Below, in pieces: positions 49,748 to 58,680 of a stretch of 64,000 nt of DNA; position 1 is the stretch's first letter; every line of letters starts with the position of its first letter. The position numbers were made by a program, and so were the translations under genes. The stretch is from positions 28,681-92,680 of the forward strand of contig JBFLXL010000009.1 in assembly GCA_040757205.1 (NCBI GenBank), written 5' to 3'. This DNA comes from Bacillota bacterium. Its GTDB lineage: Bacteria > Bacillota > Desulfotomaculia > Desulfotomaculales > Desulforudaceae. The notes below the pieces were generated by a model. It worked only from the letters and a program-made list of their open reading frames with translations, ran no database searches and was not told the DNA's origin.

Positions 49748-50710
49748 ATGAACATCGGCGAGATATACACCTTGGCGGTAAAAAGGGGCATGGAACATGA
49801 CCCGCGGGGGTTGGAAGGGGCGGAGAAAGTCCTGGCCCGGGAAAGGGAGCGCTTTGCGGGGCTTAAAGAGGAGGAACGCGACGAGTTCGATCAGGAGCGG
49901 TTAACGAACCCCTACTCGGACACCCGGATCTTGTATGGCGACCCCGAAACGCCGGTGCGCCTGGTGCTGGCCGGGGTGGATATGGAGGTGGGGGAGCTTT
50001 TGTTGGCCGACCGCCTGCGTGAACGCGGCCGCTCAATCGACCTGGTGATCACGCACCACCCGGAAGGCAAAGCGTTGGCGTCGTTGCACGAAGTGATGCA
50101 CCTCCAGGAAGATGTGCTGGCCCGTCTGGGGGTGCCCATCAACATTGCCGAGGGAATCTTGGCTTCGCGGATCAGCGAGGTGAAACGGGGCATCCTGCCG
50201 CTGAACCACAACCGGGCCGTGGACGTGGCCCGGATCTTGGATATCCCTTTTATGTGCCTGCACACCACCACCGACAACCTGGTCAACGATTTCCTCCAGA
50301 AGTACCTGGATGAACGCCGGCCCGAAACCTTGAAAGACCTCCTGAAAACCCTCAAGGAATTGCCCGAGTACAAGGAAGCCGTACGCCTGAATGCGGGGCC
50401 CACGATCGTGATCGGCAGCCCCGAACGGCGCGCCGGCAAGATCGTGGTCGACATGACCGGCGGCACCGGGGGTTCGGAGGACGCCTACGCCCGGTTGGCC
50501 AACGCCGGGGTGGGCACCCTGGTGGTGATGCACATCAGCGAGAAACACCGCAAGGAGGCGGAAACAAACCACGTCCAGGTGGTCGTCGCCGGGCATATGG
50601 CCAGTGATTCCCTGGGCTTGAACCTATTCCTCGATGAACTCGCCCGGCACGGCATCGAAATCGTGCCCTGCGCCGGCCTCCTGCGGGTGAACCGCGCGGC
50701 AGAACAGTAA
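49748..50710 (+). CDS. NIF3-like (NGG1-interacting factor family) protein
   Basis: 320 residues. Seen are DLVITHHPEGKAL (metal-binding HH), MCLHTTTDNLVNDFL (H-T-x-x-D) and the C-terminal HISEKHRKEAETNHVQVVVAGHMASDSLGLNLFLDEL, which supplies further metal ligands. NIF3 proteins bind two metal ions in a ring-shaped hexamer; a general catalytic role has not been settled. The N-terminal ~70 residues (MEHDPRGLEGAEKVLARERERFAGL) precede the usual core. ATG 49748 follows AAAGGAGG. It starts a new unit that continues into the U32 gene. Confidence 0.8.
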   Translation: MNIGEIYTLAVKRGMEHDPRGLEGAEKVLARERERFAGLKEEERDEFDQERLTNPYSDTRILYGDPETPVRLVLAGVDMEVGELLLADRLRERGRSIDLVITHHPEGKALASLHEVMHLQEDVLARLGVPINIAEGILASRISEVKRGILPLNHNRAVDVARILDIPFMCLHTTTDNLVNDFLQKYLDERRPETLKDLLKTLKELPEYKEAVRLNAGPTIVIGSPERRAGKIVVDMTGGTGGSEDAYARLANAGVGTLVVMHISEKHRKEAETNHVQVVVAGHMASDSLGLNLFLDELARHGIEIVPCAGLLRVNRAAEQ

Positions 50711-50738
50711 AAACATCCTGAACACGGAGGTTTTAGAA

Positions 50739-53264
50739 ATGCCCGGGCCGGAGCTGCTGGCCCCAGCCGGCAATTGGGACTCGCTGACGGCGGCCGTCCA
50801 GAACGGAGCCGATGCCGTCTACCTGGGCGCCACCACGTTCAGCGCCCGCCAATCCGCGGCCAACTTCGAACCGCTGGAACTCTCCCGGGCGGTGGACTAC
50901 GCCCACGTCCGGGATGTGAAAGTATACGTAACCGTAAACACCCTGGTGTCGGACCGGGAACTGGGGGATGCCGCCCGGTTGCTCGGTTTTTTGTACAACA
51001 CCGGGGTGGACGCTGTTATCGTCCAGGACCTGGGGCTGATGCGGCTGATTACGGACCTGATTCCGGGCCTGACCGTGCACGCCAGTACCCAGACCACCGC
51101 GCACAACCGGCCCACGCTTGAGTTGTTCAAGGAACTGGGTGTCCGGCGCGTGGTGCTGGCCAGGGAACTGACCCTGGACGAAATCGCCGGCCTGAAGCGG
51201 GAGACCGGGATGGAGGTGGAAGTCTTCGTCCACGGAGCTCTCTGCGTTTCCTATTCCGGGCAGTGTCTCTTCTCGAGCCTGGTTGGGGCCCGGAGCGGCA
51301 ACCGGGGCCGGTGCGCCCAGCCCTGCCGCCTCCCGTATGTGCTGCACCGGGACGGGGAGCCGGTTGCCGTGGAGTCGCCGGGACGTTATCTCTTGAGCCC
51401 TCGGGACCTGAACCTCGCTGGCCGGCTTCCGGAATTGATCCGGGCCGGGGTGGACGGGTTGAAAATCGAGGGGCGAATGCGCCGCCCGGAATACGTGGCC
51501 ACCGTGGTCCGGGTGTACCGGACGCTTCTGGACCGTGCAGCCGCTCACGCTTTCGAAATCACTGACGAGGAGCGGCGGGAGTTGCTCCAGGTTTTCAGCC
51601 GCGGCTATACGGCCGGCTATTGTTCCGGCCGGGTCGGCCGGGCGCTCATGGCTTACACGCGGCCGAGTCACCGGGGTCTGGCTGTGGGCCGGGTCCTGCG
51701 TTACCAGCCGGACACGGGCGCGGCGGCAATCGCGCTGGAAGAGCCGTTGCGGCTGGGGGACACCGTTGAGGTGTGGGTGACCAAAGGCGGCCGGATATCG
51801 ATACCGGTGCGGGAAATGAAGGTGAACGGCCGGCCGGTGGAAGAGGCGTCCGGAGGAATTGAGGTTTCTATCCACGTGGGCGGTCGTGTAGGGTCGGGCG
51901 ACCGGGTCTTCAAAACGGTGGATGCCCGGCTGGAACGCCGGGCCCGGGAGAGTTTCGCCTCGGGACGGGAAATAAAAAGTATCCCCCTGCGGTTTGAAGT
52001 CCGGGTGCGCGAGGGTGTCCCCCTCGAGCTTAAGGTCACCGACCCCGGAGGCATTTCGGCCGGAGTGCGGGGCAAGGTGGCGGCCGTCCGGGCCGAGAAA
52101 CGGCCGCTCACCGCGGCGTTTCTTGAAAAGCAGCTCAACCGGTTGGGGAATACCCCGTTCGTTCTGGGGGAACTCGAATGCCGGATCGAAGGGGAGATCA
52201 TGCTCCCCGTAAGCGACATCAACGAGGTCCGGCGTGAAGCCCTGGAATTGCTGGCCGCGGCGAAAGCGGCCCGGAGCAGGCCGGCGGTGCCGGTCACCTG
52301 TGACCTGGCGGACCGGATTGAACCTTATCTCCGGGCCCGCGCGGCCGGTCACCGTCAGGCCGACCCAAGGCCGACCCTATTGTCCGTAACCGTAGGGGCG
52401 CTGGACGGAGTCCGGGCGGCTGCCGGGGCCGGGGCGGATGTGGTATACTTTCCGGGGGAAGGTCTGGGGTCGCCCGGTTTTCCCGGGACGGAAGAGATCA
52501 GTGAGGCGGCGGCGGTGTGCCGCCGGCACGGCGCCGACCTGTTCCTGTGGCTGCCCCGAATCCTGAGGGACCGGGAAAAGCCCCGCTGGAAACGCCTGCT
52601 GGAGGCGGCCGAGGCGGCCGGGGCGTCCGGAGTGCTGGCTGGAAACCCGGGAGTCTTCCGGATGGCCGGCGCGCACCGGCGGGTGCTGGCGGATTTCCCG
52701 CTGAACATTTTCAACAGTTTGACCGTGTCCCTTTGCGCCGGGCTGGGAGCCGCCGGGGTGACACTGTCCCCCGAACTGACCCTGGAACAAATCCGGGAGA
52801 TGACGGGCAAGGCCCGGGTTCCGGTGGAGGTCCTGGTGCACGGCGCCCTGCCGGTGCTGGTCTCCGAATACTGCGTTGTGGGCGGGGTGCTTGGCTCCGG
52901 GGATGGGAACGGGTGCTCGGTGGCGTGCCGTTCCGGACGTTTTGCCCTCGAAGACCGTTTGGGCCTCTCGTTTCCGATGGGCGTGGACCACGACTGCCGG
53001 ATGCACGTCTTTAATGCCAAGGACCTTTGTGTGGTTGACCAGGTACCGGAGCTGATCCGGTGCGGAGTGGCGGCGCTCCGGGTGGAAGGTCGGCCCCACG
53101 ACGCCGCTTACGTCGACGGCGTGGTCCGGATCTACCGGGAAGTCATCGATCTCTGCCGGACCCGGGGCCCGGATTGGCGCATACCTTCCTACTACCGGGA
53201 ACGCCTGGAGCGGCTGAGTCCCCAAGGGCTGACTACCGGACACTATTTTCGCGGGGTGCTCTAA
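50739..53264 (+). CDS. U32 family peptidase (RlhA-like, with DUF3656)
   Basis: 841 residues. The N-terminal U32 domain: ELLAPAGNWDSLTAAVQNGADAVYLGA, EVFVHGALCVSYSGQCLFSSLVGARSGNRGRCAQPCRLPY (conserved Cys of the U32 signature) and DGLKIEGRMRRPEYVATVVRVYR. A DUF3656 region (about 385-530) follows, then a second U32-like half (about 545-840) with EVLVHGALPVLVSEYCVVGG and DLCVVDQVPELIRCGVAALRVEGR. Family members hydroxylate 23S rRNA in E. coli (RlhA) or act on collagen. ATG 50739 follows GGAGG. It is 4 nt before mutS2. Confidence 0.88.
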   Translation: MPGPELLAPAGNWDSLTAAVQNGADAVYLGATTFSARQSAANFEPLELSRAVDYAHVRDVKVYVTVNTLVSDRELGDAARLLGFLYNTGVDAVIVQDLGLMRLITDLIPGLTVHASTQTTAHNRPTLELFKELGVRRVVLARELTLDEIAGLKRETGMEVEVFVHGALCVSYSGQCLFSSLVGARSGNRGRCAQPCRLPYVLHRDGEPVAVESPGRYLLSPRDLNLAGRLPELIRAGVDGLKIEGRMRRPEYVATVVRVYRTLLDRAAAHAFEITDEERRELLQVFSRGYTAGYCSGRVGRALMAYTRPSHRGLAVGRVLRYQPDTGAAAIALEEPLRLGDTVEVWVTKGGRISIPVREMKVNGRPVEEASGGIEVSIHVGGRVGSGDRVFKTVDARLERRARESFASGREIKSIPLRFEVRVREGVPLELKVTDPGGISAGVRGKVAAVRAEKRPLTAAFLEKQLNRLGNTPFVLGELECRIEGEIMLPVSDINEVRREALELLAAAKAARSRPAVPVTCDLADRIEPYLRARAAGHRQADPRPTLLSVTVGALDGVRAAAGAGADVVYFPGEGLGSPGFPGTEEISEAAAVCRRHGADLFLWLPRILRDREKPRWKRLLEAAEAAGASGVLAGNPGVFRMAGAHRRVLADFPLNIFNSLTVSLCAGLGAAGVTLSPELTLEQIREMTGKARVPVEVLVHGALPVLVSEYCVVGGVLGSGDGNGCSVACRSGRFALEDRLGLSFPMGVDHDCRMHVFNAKDLCVVDQVPELIRCGVAALRVEGRPHDAAYVDGVVRIYREVIDLCRTRGPDWRIPSYYRERLERLSPQGLTTGHYFRGVL

Positions 53265-53267
53265 GAG

Positions 53268-55622
53268 TTGACGGTGGCGTGCGAAAAAACACTGAGCCGG
53301 CTTGAATTTGACAAGGTCCTGGAGCGTTTGGCCGGACAGACCCTCTCCGCCCTGGGGCGGGAACGGGCGGCGGCATTGAGGCCCGCGGCGGACCTTGACG
53401 TGGTGCGCCGTTTCCAGGCGGAAACGGAGGAAGGTCACAATATCCTGCGGCTGGAACCCAACGCTGATTTCGGCGGCTGGTACGACGTCCGGGAACCGGT
53501 GCACCGGGCGGCGCGGGGTCAGGTCCTGGACGGGGGGCTCCTGTTTCAGATCGGACAAACGCTGGGTGCGATCCGGACCCAAAAGAAATTCTTCACCGAC
53601 CGCCGGGAACGCTACCCGCTGCTGGCCGGCCTGGCCGGCACGATGCCTGTGTTCCCGGAGCTTGAAAAACGGTTGGTGAAGAGCATCCTGCCCGGCGGGG
53701 AAGTGGCCGACGGGGCGTCCGCCCGTCTGGCCGACTTGCGCCGCCGCCTCCAGGCGGGCCGCCTTCAGGTGCGGGAGCGTCTGGAGCGCCTGGTCCGCTC
53801 GCCCGCGCAGCAGAAGTACCTCCAGGAACCGATCATCACCATCCGGGAGGGCCGTTACGTGGTCCCGGTAAAGATTGAATTCCGCGGTCAGGTGCCCGGC
53901 CTGGTGCATGACCAGTCGGCCAGCGGGGCCACCCTGTTTGTGGAGCCGATGGCCGTGGTCGACAAGAATAATGAACTCCGGCGGCTTGAGGCGGCCGAGA
54001 AACAGGAGATACTCAAGATACTGACCGAGCTGTCCGCGGCGGTGGCTCAGGCCGCCGAAGAGATCCTGCCGGCGGTGGACCAACTGGGCCACTTTGATTT
54101 TGTACTGGCCAAGGCCCGCTTGAGCCGCCAAATGGCGGCCGTGCCGCCCCTGTTGGCAGACGGGGCAAGCCTTTCGTTCAGTCGGGCCCGGCACCCCCTG
54201 ATCCGTGAAAACGTGGTGGCGGTCGACGGGCGCGTGGGCCTGGATTTCGACCTGCTGGTGCTGACCGGGCCGAACACTGGGGGCAAGACGGTGGTCCTAA
54301 AGACCATCGGCCTCCTGGTGCTGATGGCGCAGTCGGGCCTGCACGTGCCCGCCTCATCCTGCGCGGTCGGGGTCTTTGACCGGGTATTCGCCGATATCGG
54401 CGATGAACAAAGCATCGAGAACTCCCTGAGCACGTTTTCGTCCCACATGGCCAACCTGGTGGGCATCATCGGGGAAGTCGGGGCGAAGAGCCTGGTGCTG
54501 GTCGACGAATTGGGCACCGGTACCGATCCGACCGAAGGGGCGGCGCTCGCCCAAGCGATTCTGGATGAACTCCACCGCCGGGGGACGCGGGGGGTGGTGA
54601 CGACCCACTACGGGGAGTTGAAGGAGTTCGCCACGGGACGGGACCGGGTGGAAAACGCCAGCGTCGAGTTTGACCTGGAGACCCTCGAACCCACCTTCCG
54701 CCTGATCACCGGGCGGCCGGGGCGGAGCTACGCCTTCGAAATCGCCCTGCGCCTGGGGATGCCGGAGACGATCGTTTCCGGGGCCCGTAGCTTCCTGGCG
54801 CCGGAGCAGCGGCAGACGGCCGAACTGCTGCGGCGGTTGGAAGAGACCCGGCAGGAGGCCCAGCGCCGGCTGGAGGCGGCCGGGCAGGAGGCCCGTGAGG
54901 CGTCGGGCTTGAAACAACGTTACGAGGCCGAACTGGCCAGCCTGTTGGATAAGAAGGCGGCGATCAAGGAACGTGCCGTTCTGGAGGCGCAGGAACTGAT
55001 CCGGCAGGTGCGCCGGGAGAGCGAGGAAATCGTCCGGGAATTGCGCCGGCAAATCAACGCGGGCACGAACCGGGAAAAGGAACAGGCCATCCAGCAGGCC
55101 CGTTCGGGCATCGACCGGCTGGGCGCCGTCCTGCCCGATCCGGCGGTACCGGAGACGGTGGAAGGGGCACCGGAGCGGCTGGAGGATGGGGAAGCGGTTT
55201 TCATCCTGCGTTTCGGCCAGCAGGGCGTGACCCTTGGTCCTTCCCGGGACGGTGAGGTGCAGGTGCAGGTGGGTGCCGTCAAGGTGAACCTGCCGCTGGC
55301 CGAGGTGCGCCGGAGTGTTTGTGCCCCCCGGAGCGTGCCTCCCGCCGCCGGAACAGTCATGGTGCAAAAGACACGGGACGACGTGCGAATGCAGTTGGAC
55401 TTGCGCGGTCTGCGGGCTGAAGAAGCGTTGGCCGAACTGGAGAAGTACCTGGACGAAGCGTTTCTGGCCGGCCTGCCGCGGGCGTACATTATTCACGGGT
55501 TGGGCACCGGAGTGCTCAGGGCCGCGGTCCAGAACCACCTGAAGGGCGACGGCCGCATCCGGTCGTTCCGACCGGGTGACCGGGGCGAGGGCGGTCTGGG
55601 AGTAACCGTGATTGAGTTTTGA
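53268..55622 (+). CDS. mutS2: MutS2 endonuclease/ATPase with Smr domain
   Basis: 784 residues. It lacks the MutS mismatch-recognition domain and has core/clamp helices (about 1-300), an ABC-type ATPase with Walker A TGPNTGGKT (about 332) and VLVDELGTGTDPTEGAALAQAI, a coiled coil (about 515-620), a KOW-like region, and a C-terminal Smr nuclease (DLRGLRAEEALAELEKYLDE, YIIHGLGTGVLR). MutS2 suppresses recombination and in Bacillus rescues collided ribosomes. TTG 53268 is used; GTG 53274 is an alternative. Confidence 0.95.
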   Translation: MTVACEKTLSRLEFDKVLERLAGQTLSALGRERAAALRPAADLDVVRRFQAETEEGHNILRLEPNADFGGWYDVREPVHRAARGQVLDGGLLFQIGQTLGAIRTQKKFFTDRRERYPLLAGLAGTMPVFPELEKRLVKSILPGGEVADGASARLADLRRRLQAGRLQVRERLERLVRSPAQQKYLQEPIITIREGRYVVPVKIEFRGQVPGLVHDQSASGATLFVEPMAVVDKNNELRRLEAAEKQEILKILTELSAAVAQAAEEILPAVDQLGHFDFVLAKARLSRQMAAVPPLLADGASLSFSRARHPLIRENVVAVDGRVGLDFDLLVLTGPNTGGKTVVLKTIGLLVLMAQSGLHVPASSCAVGVFDRVFADIGDEQSIENSLSTFSSHMANLVGIIGEVGAKSLVLVDELGTGTDPTEGAALAQAILDELHRRGTRGVVTTHYGELKEFATGRDRVENASVEFDLETLEPTFRLITGRPGRSYAFEIALRLGMPETIVSGARSFLAPEQRQTAELLRRLEETRQEAQRRLEAAGQEAREASGLKQRYEAELASLLDKKAAIKERAVLEAQELIRQVRRESEEIVRELRRQINAGTNREKEQAIQQARSGIDRLGAVLPDPAVPETVEGAPERLEDGEAVFILRFGQQGVTLGPSRDGEVQVQVGAVKVNLPLAEVRRSVCAPRSVPPAAGTVMVQKTRDDVRMQLDLRGLRAEEALAELEKYLDEAFLAGLPRAYIIHGLGTGVLRAAVQNHLKGDGRIRSFRPGDRGEGGLGVTVIEF

Positions 55623-55634
55623 GCGATACAGGTT

Positions 55635-56507
55635 GTGAGAGTTGTGCGCCCGGCGCAGGAGTGTTATAGTTGTCTGGCAGGCCTGATCCAAAAGACGGCT
55701 GAATTGGGTACGCCCGACCAGAACCGGCGCGCGCGCGCGGTCCGGGACGGTTTGGCGGTCCTCGAACGGGATTTTGCCCGGGGCCGGATTCCCACCCAGA
55801 TCGCCGGTGAAGCGCAGCGGGTGGTCAGACGGGTCACCGGCAACCCGGACCCGTTCCAAGCGGTCAAAGAACGGGAAATGGCCGTGGCCGCACGGCTCAT
55901 CGGCAGCCTGCGGGACCGGTTTACCAATGACCTCGCCGGACTGATGCGGTTGGCGGTACTGGGAAACGCGGTGGATTTCTTCCGGGAATTGGACGAGGCC
56001 GAATTGGCCCGGCCGGTTCCGGTGGAATTATTCCGGGACGAAGTCCGCGCTTTTGCACGAAGGCTGGGTGAGGCGCGGCAAGTGCTATACCTGGCCGACA
56101 ACGCCGGCGAACTGTACTTTGACTATCCGCTCTTCAGGTTTCTGGCCCAACGGGCATCGGTCACTTACGTGGTCAAGGATGGGCCGGTGCAGAACGATCT
56201 TACCGCGGGCGACCTTGCGCGGGCAGGCTTTGGCCGGCGAATGCCGAAAATAATGACTACGGGCACCGACACTCCCGGAGTGGACCTGGAGCTGGTTTCG
56301 CCCGGCTTCCGGGACGCTTTTGCCGGGGCCGACCTGATCCTGGCCAAGGGGATGGGCAACTATGAAACCCTCTCCGAAACGGCTGTTCGAAACCGGGTGT
56401 TTCACCTGCTGATGGCCAAGTGTGACCCGGTGGCCAGGTCGCTGGGAGTGCCCAAGGACAGTTTTGTAGCCGCTTTCGGCGGCAAAGGAGGTGGACCCGA
56501 TGCTTGA
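55635..56507 (+). CDS. DUF89/ARMT1-like damage-control phosphatase family protein
   Basis: 290 residues. The N-terminal ECYSCLAGLIQKTAEL resembles the CxxC beginning of archaeal and bacterial DUF89 proteins. The core motif YLADNAGELYFDYPLFRFL contains the DN pair and the acidic residue that bind the metal, VKDGPVQNDLTAGDLARAGF follows, and LILAKGMGNYETLSE is another family block. DUF89 proteins are metal-dependent phosphatases that clear damaged sugar or cofactor phosphates. The end overlaps sufC by 8 nt, so it is coupled to the iron-sulfur genes; the reason is unknown. Confidence 0.85.
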   Translation: MRVVRPAQECYSCLAGLIQKTAELGTPDQNRRARAVRDGLAVLERDFARGRIPTQIAGEAQRVVRRVTGNPDPFQAVKEREMAVAARLIGSLRDRFTNDLAGLMRLAVLGNAVDFFRELDEAELARPVPVELFRDEVRAFARRLGEARQVLYLADNAGELYFDYPLFRFLAQRASVTYVVKDGPVQNDLTAGDLARAGFGRRMPKIMTTGTDTPGVDLELVSPGFRDAFAGADLILAKGMGNYETLSETAVRNRVFHLLMAKCDPVARSLGVPKDSFVAAFGGKGGGPDA

Positions 56508-57255
56508 GGTTCAAGACCTTACGGTGTCCGTCGACGGGAAGATCATTCTGGACCAGATGGATTTGACCATCAATCCGGGTGAGGTCCACGTGCTGTTCGG
56601 CCCCAACGGGTCGGGCAAGTCCACGCTTTTGGGCACGCTCATGGGATTTGAGCGTTTCAAAGTGCTTAACGGACGGATAATCTTCAAAGGGGAGGACATT
56701 ACCTATCTGCCGGTGTACGAACGGGCCAGGCTTGGGATCGGCCTGTCTTTCCAGCGTCCGCCGACTATCAGGGGTCTGACCATGCGGGATATGGTGGGGA
56801 TTTGTTCCCACGGCGAGGCAGACGCGGATCAATTGGCCGAGCGCTTGAATTTTTCCCGCTTTCTCGACCGGGAGGTCAACCATGGTTTTTCCGGCGGGGA
56901 GCTGAAGCGGTCGGAACTCCTGCAGCTTTTGGCCCAGGATCCGGAATTCTTGATGTTGGACGAACCTGAGTCCGGCGTGGACGTGGAGAATCTGGCTCTG
57001 GTGGGCACCACCATCAACCGGCTCCTGGACCGCGACGTTCCGGACGCAAACCACCGGCCGCGCAAAGTCAAGCGTGAGCAGAGACACAAGGCGGGCCTGG
57101 TGATTACCCACACCGGCCACATCCTGAATTACGTCAACGCGGACGTGGGCCACGTGCTGTACCAGGGCCGGCTGTCCTGTGAGGGCAACCCGCTGGAGCT
57201 TTTCAGGTGCATCCAGAAGGTCGGTTACGGCGAGTGTGTGCGGTGTGTGTTCTAG
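56500..57255 (+). CDS. sufC: SUF/SMS iron-sulfur assembly ATPase SufC
   Basis: 251 residues. ABC-type ATPase: Walker A GPNGSGKST, Q-loop LSFQRPP, signature FSGGELKRSEL, Walker B FLMLDEPESGVDVENL and switch His in ITHTGH. Compared with classical SufC it has an extra basic stretch (about 178-196, DANHRPRKVKREQRHKAG) and ends GECVRCVF with paired cysteines. ATG 56500 has AAGGAGG 8 nt upstream. With the next gene it forms a two-component system of the kind named SMS (minimal SUF). Confidence 0.9.
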   Translation: MLEVQDLTVSVDGKIILDQMDLTINPGEVHVLFGPNGSGKSTLLGTLMGFERFKVLNGRIIFKGEDITYLPVYERARLGIGLSFQRPPTIRGLTMRDMVGICSHGEADADQLAERLNFSRFLDREVNHGFSGGELKRSELLQLLAQDPEFLMLDEPESGVDVENLALVGTTINRLLDRDVPDANHRPRKVKREQRHKAGLVITHTGHILNYVNADVGHVLYQGRLSCEGNPLELFRCIQKVGYGECVRCVF

Positions 57256-57285
57256 TCCTCCAACTCTAGGACGGGGAGATAAGCG

Positions 57286-58470
57286 ATGCCGAAAACAGAA
57301 AGACTGACGCCTGACAAGTTTAAGCACCAGGCGAAGGAACACGCCTACGCGGACGCCTTGGGGTCGCCGGACCTCGCCGGGCTGTTTGACGCCGGGCGCC
57401 TGCTGGAGACCGGCGTGGTGCTGGGGAACGAGGCCAAACGGGCCGGCACGTTTTTGCAGGCGGACCACTCGCTGGTACACGCCGCCGTGCACCAAGAAGG
57501 TCTGGAGGTGCTTAGCACGGACCAGGCCCGGGAGCGGTACGACTGGGTGGACCAGGAATACCGGTGGAAAATGGTGCCTCCGGATGCGGACGAGTACACC
57601 AGGCATGCCTATCAGTACGCCCGCCACGGGTATTTCATCCGGGCCCTGGCCGGCGCAGTCGCCACCTATCCGCTTCAGGCCTGTCTTTATATCGCTCAGG
57701 AGGGTCTGGCCCAGGCGGTGCACAATATCATCATCGTCGAAGAGGGCGCCGAACTCAACATCATCACCGGCTGCGTCAGTTCCCGGGAAGTGAAGCACGG
57801 AATGCACATCGGCATATCGGAGTTCTACGTCAAAAAGAACGCCAAGCTGACCTTCACCATGATCCATAACTGGGCCGAGAAAATGCACGTTTTCCCCCGT
57901 AGTGCGGCCCGGATCGAAGAGGGCGGGACTTTCTTGCAGAACTATGTCTGTCTGGTGCCGGTGGCTTACCTGCAGATGAACCCGGCGCTGTACCTGGCTG
58001 GACGGGGGGCGCTGGTCCGCTCGAACACCGTTTTGGTGGGTACGCCGGGAAGCTTCATGGACGTGGGTTCCCGGGTCTTCTTGCAGGCACCGGAGGCCCG
58101 GGCCGAAGTGATCGCCCGCACGGTGACCACCGGCGGCGACGTAATCAACCGGGGCCGCCTGGTGGGCGAGGTGCCGGGAGTGAAAGCCCACTTGGAGTGT
58201 CATGGCCTCCTGCTAACCCCTCGGGGTCTGATCCACGCCATTCCCGAGCTGGAAGCCCGGGTGGAGGGCGCGGAGATGTCCCACGAAGCGGCTGTCGGCA
58301 AGATCGCGCCGGAGGAGATTGAATACCTCATGGCCCGCGGACTGGACGAGGACGAGGCCAAGGCGACCATCGTCCGCGGCTTCTTGAACGTAAAAATGGA
58401 AGGGCTGCCGCAGGAGCTTCAGTCCCGCATCGACGAGGCCATCAAACAGAGCCAGGAGAGCATTATGTAA
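57286..58470 (+). CDS. sufB: SufB/SufD-family iron-sulfur scaffold (SMS-type SufB)
   Basis: 394 residues, shorter than the ~465 of classical SufB. The beta-helix core and C-terminal SufBD block are clear: RGALVRSNTVLVGTPGSFMDVGSRVFLQAP, KAHLECHGLLLTPRGLIHAIPELEARVEGAEMSHEAAVGKIAPEEIEYLMARGLDEDEAKATIVRGFLN (conserved AEMSHEAAVG). Only one SufBD gene is present and there is no sufD, sufS, sufU or sufE nearby, matching minimal SmsCB pairs. It starts 30 nt after sufC. Confidence 0.92.
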   Translation: MPKTERLTPDKFKHQAKEHAYADALGSPDLAGLFDAGRLLETGVVLGNEAKRAGTFLQADHSLVHAAVHQEGLEVLSTDQARERYDWVDQEYRWKMVPPDADEYTRHAYQYARHGYFIRALAGAVATYPLQACLYIAQEGLAQAVHNIIIVEEGAELNIITGCVSSREVKHGMHIGISEFYVKKNAKLTFTMIHNWAEKMHVFPRSAARIEEGGTFLQNYVCLVPVAYLQMNPALYLAGRGALVRSNTVLVGTPGSFMDVGSRVFLQAPEARAEVIARTVTTGGDVINRGRLVGEVPGVKAHLECHGLLLTPRGLIHAIPELEARVEGAEMSHEAAVGKIAPEEIEYLMARGLDEDEAKATIVRGFLNVKMEGLPQELQSRIDEAIKQSQESIM

Positions 58471-58477
58471 GGGGTGC

Positions 58478-58680
58478 AGGGGTCAAACCTTTCCGAGGAC
58501 GGATTGAAGCCCCGGGAGAGTAGAGCAGTCTTCCGGGACCTTGTTTTGTACGTCTGCTTTCACCAGGTGCATCGACACAACAGCATGAGACCTGCTGGGC
58601 AGCGGTAGGTCAAACCGGAATAAGGCGCAGACCCTGGTGTCAGAATCTTCTACAACTAAGAAACTAAAGGTCTGACCCTT
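58478..58680. repeat. About 200-bp element with terminal inverted repeats, overlapping the PBP 3' end
   Basis: AGGGGTCAAACCTTT (58478-58492) and AAAGGTCTGACCCTT (58666-58680) are inverted repeats with 13 of 15 positions matching. The inside has no gene. The right arm encodes the last few codons and stop of the PBP gene, so the element either landed in the gene's tail or supplies its stop codon. Resembles a small non-autonomous repeat. Confidence 0.55.

Noticed and set aside
52377..54194. 605-residue open frame on the minus strand across the U32 peptidase and mutS2
   Set aside because: It is antisense to two well-supported genes, has skewed His/Arg/Gln/Gly-rich composition and no recognisable domain; long antisense frames are expected at this GC content.
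56257..58203. 648-residue open frame on the minus strand over sufC-sufB
   Set aside because: Same reason: antisense shadow of two clear family members, no domain, no ribosome site.
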